64,000 bases of DNA, from the NCBI GenBank assembly GCA_021234155.1, contig JAJEKV010000077.1, positions 2,029,802 to 2,093,801 of the forward strand, written 5' to 3'. The stretch is from Isoetes taiwanensis. Lineage: Eukaryota; Streptophyta; Lycopodiopsida; Isoetales; Isoetaceae. Every line of letters starts with the position of its first letter. The stretch's first letter is position 1. A program made the position numbers and the translations under genes. Below the pieces are notes generated by a model. The model saw only the letters and a program-made list of their open reading frames with translations, made no database searches and was not told the DNA's origin. Below, piece by piece: positions 46,251 to 58,972 of the stretch.

Positions 46251-48000
46251 CCAACTCAAACAGAGATGCCAAATATAAATTGATAGAGCGAAAAATATGC
46301 TAAACAAAGATCGGAATCGCAACCTCGTAGTGATCTCAAACGGGCCGCAATGTTGGGCAACCCCGATGTCCGACTCGCTGGAAAAATAATGCCACGACTT
46401 TGGTCAGACAAAAAGCTTTGAAGCGTAAAACATCCAAACACAAATCAATAACTTAAGTGCAAAGAAATTGGTAAAAAGAACACCGGCATTCAAAACCGCA
46501 TAGCAAAATAGAGGAGATGGCCCATCGATATGGTCGATGAAGAATAGGATTATTGAATTTGGCCATGCATGAACAATGGGAAAAGCGACTAAGATAACTC
46601 CATAAGTTCCATTGCCCATAAATAATATGGTAGTTGGGTCGCTGCCCGCGGGCTTTGGTTAATCTAGTGTTGCCACGCGGTCACACCATTCCATTGAGAA
46701 TGGTAATTTGAGTCGCTGATACTCGCGATTCCTGGGCTTCCATCCTAATAGCACGTGATCTCCGCTTTTCTTTGTTCAACGCTTGCCTGCTTTTCCTTGA
46801 TTGCCCAAGACCTAACAAAAAGCTTCCTCTATTTTCTTATTGATGCTTGGCAACAGCCGATGGCGAAGCTTGGCAACCCGATTCGAACAGGGCTTGGCCT
46901 GCCGGAAGCTCTTTTTTGCATAGGATATAAGCCTTGGCATACCAAACACAAGGCTTTACCCGGTGAGGAACAGGGGCTTAATAAGCCAAGTTTGCATTTG
47001 TTCATAAAGCAAAGGCTTAGCAAAATACGGAGTTTGTCCGCCGAATTTGAGCTCGCTTTTCAGACTTCAAGATTCAACGGCAAAGGGACTTGAACGAGTT
47101 GGAACAGAGCAAAAAGCTTCGTGGTTTTTCGTGAGCAAAACGAGCAAACAGGTTTTTAGAGCAAAACAGACTTGCTCCGCTTTTAAGAGCAAACATGTGG
47201 ACTTGCCCTACGCTTCTTTTTCGTGAGCAAAACAGAGCTTGCTTTTTAGAGCAAAATTTAGCAAATAATTACCCCAGCCATGAACTTCAGCCAACATAGA
47301 CCACAATGGAAAAATTTGTTCCCTAACCATTATAGGAGAAGTTTGTTTGTTCGTTATTCGCATGATTGTGACCCGTGCCCCCGTTCCGGGGACCCCACCG
47401 CCCATGCCGGAATGGCATCCTAAGTGCCTTGAAGCCATACATAAATGCATGCACAAATCACCTAAGACCAAATTGGAAAATAAGCACCACGTAACTCATA
47501 CATAATCAAAAACCTCCCTCAACGATATTCCGCCATGAGCATGAAGCACAAACAACAAAAAGTAGCTGAATCAATAGAGAGTACAAACAAGCATCACAAA
47601 TCTCTATGCCACACCATGCTAAGTAAATGATCATGCATGGGAGAGAAATAAGAGCTTTACTTTGAGAGAAATAAGAGCTTTCATTTCTAAAGGATGATGG
47701 TGAGGGCTTAAAAAGGAGGAAAAAAATACAAGAGCTGACCACAAAGGGACGATGGTGATGTGGCAAAAATAAGGAAAAGATCGAGGATGAGGAGGATGCC
47801 GATGACTAAAGGAGGGAAGCAACGGCAAATGCATTTGAAGCAACGAGAATAGAAGAAGAGTCACCAGAGAAGACTTATAACCTAGGCTTTAAAGAGGAAA
47901 TAACCTTTATATAGCAGCTCGGCCCTTTCCTGAATGGCGACCGATGGCCTTCGGATCGATGCTATAGTCTAGTTTATACTTATCCCTCAAGACATTCCGA
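46251..48000. other. Unassigned sequence with AGCAAAA-type repeats
   Basis: No gene recognised. Imperfect repeats of TTTTAGAGCAAAACAGA-like words lie at 47,105-47,265. The direct-repeat copy described above occupies about 47,810-47,966. Confidence 0.5.
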
Positions 48001-49137
48001 TTTTTCATGAATTGCACCGCTATCCGTGACTTCCGGCAGTGGTTGGGCAGTTTTTGTTCACTCATACATTTCAATTATGTACCGCAATATGTTTGACTAT
48101 ATTGATGGTGCCACTATCTTCCTCTTCACAATCCAAGAGCCTTTTCTTCTCTATCAAATGAACTCTTTCTCGATTCACTTTTCTTCCATTGACTATATTC
48201 CAACAGTCACAGATTGATAATATATTGTGGATTGAAACAAACAAAATGATCGCGCTCATTGCCTTGCACCTCCTGACAATCCGTCTTTGTCTTTTCTACA
48301 ACAAAAATAAATACTCTTCTTCCTACTCTTTGAGCAGAATCGATGACATGGTGGTTGACTTCTCATTTGAATTTAATGCCTGGGGAAAACAAGTAACTCC
48401 CTTTGTTGATGTCAATGTCCCTACCCTGCCACTAGGACTATTTAGATGAATGAATATTTCTTGTATCGAATGAGCTCTTTAGGAATAAGGATAATCAGGT
48501 ATTTTTCCTGCAATTCAAAGATTATTATACACTAACATCAAGATTGACATTAAAGATGAAGAACGTTACCAGTTAGGATTTGAAAGTAGGATTTAAGCTT
48601 CATGATGAGATTGCTTTATATGCAGGGTCACTTTTGAGAACGAATGCGACATGCAATTCATCAACCAGAAATTGGTGGCAAGGCAGCCCAATTGAAGAAA
48701 CCTTATGTACATAATATATTGTCGTTGTAAAGTGCGCCAAAATAAACATCTTAAGTCTCTTAGGTACTAACTTTGAAATTGAACTTGAGGAGGAATTGAA
48801 AAAATCTTAATCTTTTCTTGCATTTCTCAGTTTTTTTTTTTTCCATTAAGTTTTTCAAGAAAATATGGGCAATTTTGAACACAAGTGAAAGTAGAAATGG
48901 ATTAACATCAGTTGCCAATCAATCTTGTTACTCAGATTACTTTGTTGAATGTATATATAGGTAATAGATAACACATGCCTTTTATACACAACAAGGTATT
49001 TGCTGTGAACCGAGTGCATTACATGAGTGCAAAAAATATGCAGGACAAAAATCTTCCCCTTTATCCACACCTATTAGTTATTCACCTTTTACAAGATCAT
49101 GCAAACAATAGAGAATGCTAGTTGTCATCTTAAAAAA

Positions 49138-49255
49138 GAAAAACAAGGTGCTGCGCACGGAGGGTTGCCCTCCATGGCCGGAGGTTGAGGTGGCTTAAAT
49201 CATACTTGAAAGTTATGTTTTTATAATCAATCAAAATTGCTATTTTAGAACATTG
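49138..49255 (-). repeat. Dispersed repeat, copy B (inverted relative to 28,597-28,720)
   Basis: Its reverse complement contains AAGTATGATTTAAGCCAC, GGGCAACCCTCC and CCTTGTTTTT in the order seen at 28,597-28,720. Confidence 0.75.
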
Positions 49256-51238
49256 TCATTTTGTGAAGATGATGCTACCCATTTGTATCGCAGAACTCCT
49301 CCTTAGATGGTGAGCTCCTCTTGGACTAGGATCCAATCGACACATGGACATTGGGGTTTGAGTGTAACGTATTGGTGCAGTGGTGCTCGTGATGGAACAA
49401 GGATGGCAGAACATAAGGAGAAGTCTAATAGAGGGAGAGAATGGGAATACATGTTTTAGAAGTGACTTAAATCATCGCTCAAAGTCATGTTTTGACAATC
49501 GATTCAAGTTGCTACTTAGACAATAGAGTACTTGATACCATGAGTTTATTAATAGCATGGAGTATTTGATACTTGATAACATAATAAGTGTATGAAGAAT
49601 TCAAATAGAGAAGTAAGAGGAGGAGGGGTGCAAAAGAAGTTAGGAACTTCGACATTTTAAAGTGAAGAAGGTTGCTAAGAATTTAATAGCATGAAACACA
49701 TGGAAATTGCAAGCCAAGGAAAGTCGCTTTAGAAATGCGAAGGCATGTCTTTTGTTGCTCAATAGTTATGGGTCGTGGTTGTGAGTTTGGGTCTTGACTA
49801 ATGCAATGATTTGGAGTCCGTGATGGAGCCTCTAACATGCATTTACCCCCCTCGACTCAAGCACGCTTTGGCCTTGGGATTGAGGATCTATCTTCATTGT
49901 AGCTAACGCGCCTCCAATGGATAACCAAGAAATTTGTCAAGCAATGCTCCTACCATCGCGGGACATGTAGCGCCTTAGATGCAAAGGTCGATATCGTAGA
50001 ACATTGTTAACTCATCTATCATGTCGCCGTTCCCGCACATGAAATAAGGTGAGAAGCAAGGACAATTTTGGCTTAATTTTTAGTGGCAAAAGATATACCT
50101 TGGTATTTTCTAGAATGTGTGTAGCTAAGTCTTTGTTTTGTGAGTGTCGCTACTACATCATTGTCTAGGAACTATAATTCATCCCGAAACCCAGCTTGAC
50201 AGCATCACAATCTTGAATGCCATTGAAGCAAACTAATAAACTACCTCAACAGCCAAACAAGTGAAAGTATCCGCCATATCCAAATCAAATAATTAATAAC
50301 CAAAACAATAATAATGAAGAAGAAATGAAATGCGGCCTAATGCAGAAATTAATCACCTAGCAAATCGTGCGAAGAATTGGCTCACCCTTTATAGCTTCGC
50401 CACATATTTAAAAGAGGCAAAAAATCTGACGCATAAACAAATAGAGCGAATGCATTGGTAAGTTTGACTTTCAAAAACCATTTTTCATTTCATGTCATCT
50501 TATGTGGCCATTCTACTATCTAGGATAATAAATCTCTTTTAACACCGTCCTGCCTTTCAAACTTTTGATATAGGTAATCGGCGATATTTTGTATAATGTG
50601 GTATAACAAAATGTCATTGAAGAATATGTATTTCAAGCTGCAAAGATATACGCACATTCAAGTAAGGACTATCTTTTCTTGTAGTTTGGAACTTGTCTAG
50701 CCTATCTGCACGTCTTTGGTTTGATATGAGGAATGTTCTTTGTTTCAATCTTCTATCCGATGTATAACTTTTTATTTTTGGTTGTCTAGGTTTTATTTGA
50801 TTGTTGCCATGCGCCACTACCAATGGACTTTGAGTTTGACGAAGGGCAGCAGCTTGCTAGGTTCTGCATAGGTGAAGTCTAGAACTTATGAATGTTTGCT
50901 AAGATACAACAAAGCAATGCTTGATTCGCATGAAGTCCTGAAAATCTAACCTGGTTTTGAAGTTGACTACTTTTGCTCCTTTCAATTCCAATTTACTCTT
51001 CCTATATTTTCAAAAAAATGTGAGATTAACCAAACCTTAAACCATTGAAAATGCATGCTTTGCAACTAAAAACATGTTAATGTAAGCCCCCTTTAATCAT
51101 TTAAAGCGAGGCCATCCATGCTTGTATCTTAAGCTGAAAAAATGCATGCTAATGTAAGCCTCAGAATTTAAAGTGAGGATCACCCATGCACGGTAGACAA
51201 CTTAAGCAAAATTCAAACATTGATGAAATTTCCAAGTT

Positions 51239-51304
51239 TGTGTACATTGTAAGTGACAATATTTTAACATTTGTGTACATTGTAAGTGGCAATATTTTAA
51301 CATT
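51239..51304 (+). repeat. 33-bp tandem duplication
   Basis: Two copies of TGTGTACATTGTAAGTGACA-type sequence ending ATTTTAACATT, differing at one base. Confidence 0.9.
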
Positions 51305-53383
51305 ATGAAAAAGCCGCCATCAGATTTTCAATTCACGACCATGGGTCCTAGAAGTTCTTACATAGCATGTAAAAGGATTGAGGTTCATCATCCACTATGT
51401 GAAACCATTCAATTTTCATGTATTATGAAAGTTGTAACAAATTTGTCCATAATAACACAAGTAAATTAAATTCACGGGGAAATTTTTGAATTACAATGTC
51501 GACTTTGGCAAACCTAATCGTATTGTCATTGAAGGAACATAAAAGAACGGCTTCCCTAAGCATCGGGTTGTCCCACATAAAAGCTAGAACGCCTTGCCAT
51601 ACTCGAAGTTTCAGTGGATCCAAAAAGGCAGAAGATACAAAACATTTGGTAAATTTTTTTCTTGAAAATGTCATGGCCTCTCGCCTTTTAACATTGACAA
51701 CAATGCACCACGACTACTTAAACTATTGAAAGTAGCCACGCCAACCTCCATGCCGTAATAGTTCCATCCTTTAACAATATATACGCATCTAGTCTTAATA
51801 CAAAGTGCCAAGTGAATAGTTTGGCAGAATCGCAATCGTGAAAGCATGCCATGAAACCCGCAATTAGGTCTTAAAACAAAAGAAAGCCTTGCATTACATC
51901 CAGCAAATAATGAGTCCCCATGCAAACTTGTCCCTTAGGTCCATCACATCTTGTCGTAAGTGTAAGCTTTCGTCATATTCCATGCCCTCGTATATTAGAA
52001 AACATCGTAACAACTTTCAAGAACATAACAACTATCTACGAAGGAAAGGTTTAACTCCATTTTCAATTCATTTCAGAGGCTAACAAACAGCCAACCCGAC
52101 TCTATCATTAAGGCAACATCTCCATCCATATTAACTGATGTACACCGACATAACCTGATGGGCTAATAATTAATTCACCATCATTGCAAAAGGGTAGCGG
52201 TAAAAACATAAATTCCTAGCCATTAGCTCTTATCGCATTGTAAATGCATTGAATGGCGCTTCTGTTAATCAAGAAATCTCAAAGAATTTAGCCAATCAAT
52301 GACACTGCCACAGATCATAATTATACAAAAAGCTCTAAAAATTGCAAGCCACAATCCAAGCTCTTGTTTGAAGAGCAAATCAAACATAATAATAATGAAT
52401 TTTCAGGAACTGACTCAATCCACGTAAGAATTGTTCAAATTCTTACATACCATGTGCGCATAATTACAATTTTATTTTATATAAACTCAGAAGGAGAAAA
52501 AACAGGTTGCCTTTAGTATTAACAATCAAGAAGTCCATGAGGCATGCACGGAATACTAGATGCTCATAAGCGATGACCGTCGTGGCATAGCCCTTGCCAA
52601 ACTTTTAAATAGAAATTCTCGTCAAGAACCTCTTCAACTTGTTCCGCTTTCATAATCAATCAACGGCGGATTGGTCCAAAGAAATACAAGTAATTTCCAC
52701 CACAAGATGCGTGTAGGTAACTCATCAAGCAAAGCCTATGATAATCGGTGAGAGCCGATAATCTAGCTGTGGGTGCAACCGGGTGAGGCAGCTTGCTCGT
52801 TGTAAAGGGGATTAATGCCCCCTGTTTGCCCTATGGCAAAAAATGCTCGCTTGGCTTATTTGTCGTAACAGGGCCTCGCAAGGGGAATTAACCCCCCTCG
52901 AACCAGTAACATGTAAGAGGTCACTTCCACAAATCTTGGCGGATACACTAACATTCAAAACACAATCAAACCTCAAGAAACATTAACATACACCCTCGAC
53001 TTCTAATTTACCTTATGCCTTACCAAGTATGCCAAGATCTACTTAATTCTTGCTCTGTTTAATATATCTACTCTAAACAATTCATTGTTATAATAACTGG
53101 TCGCATTCAGCGTGATTGTTGCAATAAAAAGTTTAAAGCCTCAATCACCGAGAATCTACAACTCTCCACACCAGATTATAAGCAGCTCAGTTCGCTTCCC
53201 TATTATTCCTTGTTCATTACACAAATGGTGGTTCTGTAAGACTACCCAAGACATCTATGGACTATAGTTATCATTCTAAATCGCTAGGGGTTCATAAAAT
53301 CTTTTCTTTCTACTTTCGTACTTATTCTGGGACAAAGGACATCTCTACATTCATCCTTTGATTCAATCATAAGACTAAGCTTT

Positions 53384-53690
53384 TGAGGTTCTGGTTCTGA
53401 ACTCGCAAGACACCTCTCACAGGAGGACCCCGGGATCTAACAGAGAATCCTGTGGACTATGTCAATGGACGCAAGAAGAGAACAAGAAGAAGAAAATGTA
53501 ATTAAAAGAGAACAATGAGGAAAATGGATAAGCTCTTGATATCAATGATGAACATACATGAGCTCTCGAATTGGAGTAGCACTCTAAAGAGAATAAAGAC
53601 TCAAACTACCCAAACTCATGTGCTAGCTCTACTCATATATATAGTACAATGGCCTTGGCCCAATATAGACACTCGACCGATCTCGGCCAC
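53384..53690 (-). repeat. LTR, 3' copy on the minus strand
   Basis: It shares TTTGAGG, GGTTCTGAACTC, GATCTAACAGAGAATCC, AAGAAGAGAACAAGAAGAAG and ATGTGCTAGCTCTACTC with 63,687-63,975. On - it has a TATA-like TACTATATATATGAG. The boundary beyond 53,690 is unclear. Confidence 0.85.
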
Positions 53691-56600
53691 CGAAGGGGAG
53701 GTGCCCCGCCGCAGTGAATGCTAAATGTGCCTCTGAAAGTTCCCAAATTACCTTACGCCGACGCCAAGTGATTCGGCCACACTTGTCCGAAGGCCATTGA
53801 TCTGGGACGCAGGCTTTGATCAAGGTGGTTCTGGCCGCTTGGTCTTCTGGCCGGGCTTTTGTCGACCGACCCACCGGGTTAGATCCTTGCCTTGACTTGG
53901 TCCTCACTGCGGAATGCATGAATAGTCCCGGTACTGTGATGACTAACACTTCACCAAAATGAGACACTCACCAAGAAAAGGAGGAAGTGCTTCCGAGGGC
54001 GGGAAGCCGCTACCGGTGCGATCCTCACGCGAATGAGGCTCAGCCATTATGGTAATGAGCAATGAGGTCCCGCGTTTGAAGAGCATCGTGGTGCTGTTTC
54101 CGCGCGTGATGGGCCTCAATGAGGAAGTGAGAGCCGCACTATGCCTTCCGTGGCAAAGATGGGCGTCCAAGGAACAACCGGGCACCTGGGCGAGAAGGTA
54201 AGAAGTCCGAGAATCGGCGTACCATGCCGCACCCATTGCAAAGGAAAGATTGACGCCGCCGATGAAGAGCCAGCAGGATGCATTTGAGAGCACGTAAAAC
54301 CAGCTGACGGGTGGACTGGTCCGTGAGGCGATTTCAGAAGAAGGTGGTCAAGACCATGCAAGGCAATCGCAGCCTTTGCCAACCACCATTACCTATATAA
54401 CCAATTTTCAAAGAGTGTCCAAAGTGGCATTATCCTCCCAATTGGAGCCGCCCGACAAATCGTGATCCCACCGGAGATCCGCCAGATCTCGGGAGTATGG
54501 AGCTCTACCAGCCAGGCTATCCAGACCTTTAAAAAGGGGAGACGCCAAATAAGAGAGGAACCGGTGGGCGCAGGGACTCCTAAGGAAGCATATGGAGGAG
54601 GGAAGCATGCCCGTGCGGCTGCGCAGCCATGTCCCTAAATGCTTGGACAGATTCCCATCCGCAGCACGGCCACAATGGTCCCATTCCTCAAGTAGAGAGT
54701 AATTGATGACAGAGGATTGACCCAACCCGTGGGGATGGTCTTGCTTTCCGCGAAGGCCAATGAGTTGATTGTAGCCTCCTGCGTCGATATAACCGGGCAA
54801 ACTCAAGATCATCGTGGTGCTTCATTTGTTTGTTTAATTGCCTTAACGCTTCAACTCCGCCACAAGAGGTAAAGTGCCGAGTCAGCTCGCATGTACTCGC
54901 TCAAAAAGTCCGAGATCGAAAGCAGATCCTTGAAATATTTGTTGGTTGTTGATAACAACTTCGCTAAGCATTGAGTTGCCTCGAAAACACGCATGGGCCT
55001 CATCCCGAATTTACTGCGGAGATCCGCCAGTAGAAGTCATGAAAAACACAAAGCCATAGGCCGAACAACACCTGAAAAGTGACCAATTTCGATCTTCAAG
55101 TGAGCCGATCAAAGACTAAGAGTGCACAAAATAAACCCTTTGTTCTATAGAAAGATCCGCCGATTCGCGAAAGCCCCAAACTGATGCGTCTCTGCTGATG
55201 AACACAAGCATTGGCACAAGTAATTACCTTCAAAAGGAAAAAAGGTGTCAGCTGGCCACCACATACCAAGATAGCTGGAAGAGTAGAGAAGTCCACGTGA
55301 GTTGGTAGCAATGTCAATATAGCCCTCCCTGCTTGTTTTAGGCTTCTTCACAGATTGAACTGCTTGCCGGAGTCGTTCAAGGTCACGATCCGATTCTCCT
55401 TTCTAACAAAGACTTATGATCGACACGGACCCGCTTACCAAGAAGCGCGGGTATGAAGAGGATTGCCCAGAGTATCGGAGGCTTAAGCGGTAATCTCAGC
55501 GCCATCCATGACCTGCTTCGAGCCCAAAAGTCAGTCCGAGGGGACTTAACCGATTGGTCGGGCCAAGGGAAAGCCGAAAGCCTAAGGGAGATGAGTCGAA
55601 AGGCCACGCCGCGAGGTTTTGAACTTGAGGCCGAATTGTCACAAAGCTCGAAAGTACAAGGTGTCTAGCTTAGCAATGTCTTTCTCCTGTCACCCAGAGG
55701 GTATCTTTGGACTTGTTTTTGTTCCAATAAGTCCACGGTTTGGAAACAGCCTGATTCAAGTAAGTAGCTGGTCTGATCCCCGAAAGCACTTTTGAGATCT
55801 ACACGCTTGTATAGAGCCGCCAGGTTTTTTCTTGAAGTTGGGCCTCCAAAGTTTGAACATGGGCAAAGTGGGCAAAATTTTGAAGGTCTTTTGAACAAAG
55901 ATTTTAAGCCTCCTTCCAGGACAACACCATTCATGAGAGCCTCCCAGGATGCTTGTAGTCGCATGGCAGCCGCTTGAACATCTTGCCGGAATTTGTACGA
56001 GCCGCCGAGGATGTGGAGGGTGCGGTGGCCCCGCGTCGCTTTGTCCGAGATTGTTGAGAGGCATGATCGAATGAAGGCGGGTCAGAGGAGGAAGAGGATA
56101 CGCACATGCGTGGTCCGTGTTGAACATGATCAGGGTCTCATGCGGAAGGTACCGTTGGGTTTGACGCCGAATGCAAGTAGAGCTACCGAGTGGGAGGTAA
56201 GGGCGGAAGGGCTCACAAGAACAGAAGATAATGACGCAATGAGGGCCCTAAGATGCCACCCACTCGGAATTTCTGCAGACAGAGGAGGGGTAGCCCTAAC
56301 GCGGCCTACTTGAAGAAGGCTAGAGAATAAAAGCCGAGGCCAACCGGACATGCGACATTGCGAATGGCGTGATGACCATATTATAGAATCCACTTATTAA
56401 TATGGGTGTTCTTGATGGAATACCTAAAGCAATTTTCGCCACGTAAAACTTCACAAAAGTGTCGTGACTTTGCACACAGGTGAGGCGCATGCCGTTGGGG
56501 CTTCTGGATAAGCAGGAGCACCGAATCAATGACGCCCATGTCCCGTAGCGCCCAAGAGACGTAAGGTTTTTGCAAAGGAATACCCGGTCACCGTAAATCA

Positions 56601-57840
56601 AATGCCGAAAGGCAAATGGTGGTGCCATCGACCGCCCGAAAACTTCCCGCCGCCGGATCTATATATGAGCGATGAACTGCCAATTGTTCCTCGAGAAGGC
56701 TGGGAGCTCCATTTACAGAATTCAGAAAAGTTTGTATGCTCTTACTTCCTGACTCGACTCAAGAAGAAGAGCCTCAAAGGTGGGCCGAGAAGGACACGAC
56801 TCAAAGAGTTTCATCCCTTGAAGCAGAAGCTTGAAGGGTAGGTAATTTGGTGCAAATGCATGACCTAAGAGCGCTTCACTGTATGGAACCGTGGTGGCTA
56901 CATGAGAGCAGAGAAATGTAAGGCGCAGAGACAAAAGGTTAAGGCGCGCAAGTGTAGTAAAGGGCATGATGAGGGCGTAACCTTCAACCGCTGATGATGC
57001 CGTGGCGCATGTGGCGCGGCGGCATTGAAAGGCAAAATTTGGCTAAGTCCCCAAATGGTAAAGGGAGACGCAAATGAATCCAAGTGGGAGATGAGATTTT
57101 AGAACATCGATGTATTACCAAGTAAAGGACACATATTAATGTTCGACGGGGCAAAAGAAAGAATGTCATTTAATGTCAAAACTCGGCGGACGATAAAATC
57201 ATAATTCTATTCTATTCTATCTCTATTAAAACTAAGGTGTCAAGGTACTATGGCTAGATATTATGCAAGGAGAAAAGATTCTCCATTTAGAAACAGCCTT
57301 GCATTGCAACCACGCGCATGCACTTTTCCCATTGGTCCACGCCGACAGAGAGTTCCTCGCTTGGCTATATAAGAGAAATGTAGGTTGAAGCCGAGACACC
57401 GATGTATGCCAAGATGTTCTGCCGGATTGTGCGCATGTGCCTAATTATGCTCCAAACCTGGAGTGGACACGGTAAATGGATCAGTTCGACTCTACGCCAC
57501 AATCGTGCAATGCTATGGATCTGCGGTGTGCCTAAGATGGCGAGCATGCCGTATCCCCATACCAACGGATGGAGGTGATTCGCACCGCTACCGACCTCGA
57601 ACAATCGTACCACATCTCGCGGATCACCGCCCAACCCGAGAGGGTGGCCTCCTTAGACGTTAGTAGATAGGCTCGAGCCCGCTTTTGTAAATAGGGCACG
57701 CCTACAAATGAAGAAATGGCTCGCCTACATTTTGTAAAAATCACCATAATATAAATATGCCGCCGGGTTTAGGCCACTATCCGCTGTGTTGGTGTCCGAA
57801 CAAAGATCTCGCTTGTTGATTTTCACTTCGTGGTATGAAA
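53691..57840 (-). other. Post-integrase region of the gypsy element, unrecognised frames
   Basis: Several broken - frames (53,629-53,967, 53,943-54,293, 54,408-54,812, 55,665-56,127, 56,320-56,628, 57,365-57,747) have no motif I can name. Position suggests the extra ORF or envelope-like region of Tat/Athila elements, but an inserted second element is possible. Copy 57,188-57,225 of the (TTCTA)n 3' end lies here. Confidence 0.45.
57188..57225 (+). mobile_element. Minimal LINE/SINE 3'-end fragment with (TTCTA)n tail
   Basis: GGACGATAAAATCATAATTC followed by TTCTA units matches the last bases of the copy at 20,042-20,179. Only the extreme 3' end was inserted. Confidence 0.65.
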
Positions 57841-57899
57841 TGTTTTGAGGCCGTGCCATTAACTGTAGGTAATGGAGTTCATCTAACTCAAAATTGAAA

Positions 57900-58972
57900 C
57901 GCTGGCTGCACCACTTTAATTTGATATGCCAGCTTCATCAAACTTTAGCTTACCCTAAAATTTTGTACCGAGAATCATAAAGAAGAAACCAAATCGCTTC
58001 TTCTTTGAATGTTTTGCCTCGACGCTTATCATGTAAAGATTTTTGCAACTATTGTCCATGAAGAACACGTAATATAAGTATCCTTCTAAGTTCATCCAAC
58101 TGCTCCAATTGATAAACCTTTCTTTGAGTGGCAAAGAAGATTATGGGCTGTGAGCTGCTTGAAAATCCGAGAGTTGAAGGATGGCTCAAAACGTACGAGA
58201 GCTTCTTGACCATAAAACCAATTTGAAAGGAGTGCACCTGTGAAGCTATTTTGAAACAAGTATTGTAAGCCCTAAAGAACAAGAGGAAGCTTGGTTTGCC
58301 GGGCCAAGTACAGAAAGCGCCACAAATTTTCTTGAGAATTGCATCAGAGTTTTGTTGGTGTCAGCCAAACCACATTCCCTTTGAGGATAGTGGCGTGTGC
58401 TCTTGTGATGATGTATCGTGAGGTGATAAATCCCCACAAATTTTCTGATGGTATGATTGATAGCCTGACACCACGGTCACCGACCAGCCCGGTGGGGCGT
58501 ACCAAATCGCTGCAAGGATGATTTGTTGATAGATGACCTTGGTCGCGGTTTTCTGCCGCAGTTGTTGTCTGAAGTGCTAAAGCTTCCTCCATTTGGTAGC
58601 GTGAGGTCATGAGAACTAAATGTAGCGGCACGGTGTGCCACAGAGGTCGATGGGTCCCACAAAATCCATTCTCCCCATTTGTTGAAGGGAAGCGCATCAG
58701 CGCCAAGGGAAGAGCCGCCACGGTCGGTGGCCGCCCCACACGCCGCAAGCATCACACGGCGGCGCGGCGTGGAGCTGCCTTTGAAGAGCCGGGCCAAAAA
58801 ATAACCAAGAAGAAGGATTTTGGCGTACCGGTGTCACCATGAAAATGACCACCACCCAGCCCTTCATGGGCTTAACAATATCCGGACCCTTATGGGAGAA
58901 CACAGTCAAGAAATCCAGATCCTTACTCCTTTTGTAAAGATGGCCTAACCATGGTGTGTAGTCACGGACCAT
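57900..58972 (-). pseudogene. Ty3/gypsy integrase, broken
   Basis: On - the order of motifs is an integrase: the zinc-finger remnant CDACGVWGGHRP (about 58,700-58,745), 'WILWDPST' and 'SHDLTLPNGG' corresponding to the first catalytic Asp region and its 'DYxTKW' block (about 58,590-58,680), 'RFGTPHRAG' then VGDRGV (about 58,460-58,510) for the second catalytic Asp, and farther on 'YGQEALVRFEPSFNSR' (about 58,160-58,220) matching the 'VYG.EA..P' block after the core. The catalytic Glu could not be placed confidently. Frameshifts between blocks make it inactive. Integrase inserts element cDNA into the genome. Confidence 0.8.

Larger units (their letters stand above)
40405..47966. mobile_element. 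Possible non-autonomous LTR element: A-rich block between direct repeats
   Basis: The segment 40,490-40,625 (GGAGGGAAGCAACG, AATAGAAGAAGAGT, CCTTTATATAG, CCCTTTCC, GGATCGATGCTAT) recurs in the same orientation at about 47,810-47,966. Both copies hold a TATA-like TTTATATAG, as an LTR promoter would. Part of the left copy is itself duplicated (40,070/40,622 and 40,400/40,707). Between them are about 7 kb of A-rich, internally repetitive sequence with no retroviral domain. I could not confirm a primer-binding site, polypurine tract or target duplication. It could instead be a satellite-like block. Confidence 0.45.
48001..53380. other. Intergenic, small repeats only
   Basis: No gene recognised on either strand. 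Small features are the dispersed repeat at 49,138-49,255 with a weaker copy at 49,456-49,530, a ~95-bp duplication around AAAATGCATGCT (51,047-51,128 and 51,140-51,205), a 33-bp tandem duplication at 51,239-51,304, and short foldbacks GGGGATTAATGCCCC (about 52,808) and GGGGAATTAACCCCCC (about 52,879). Confidence 0.5.
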
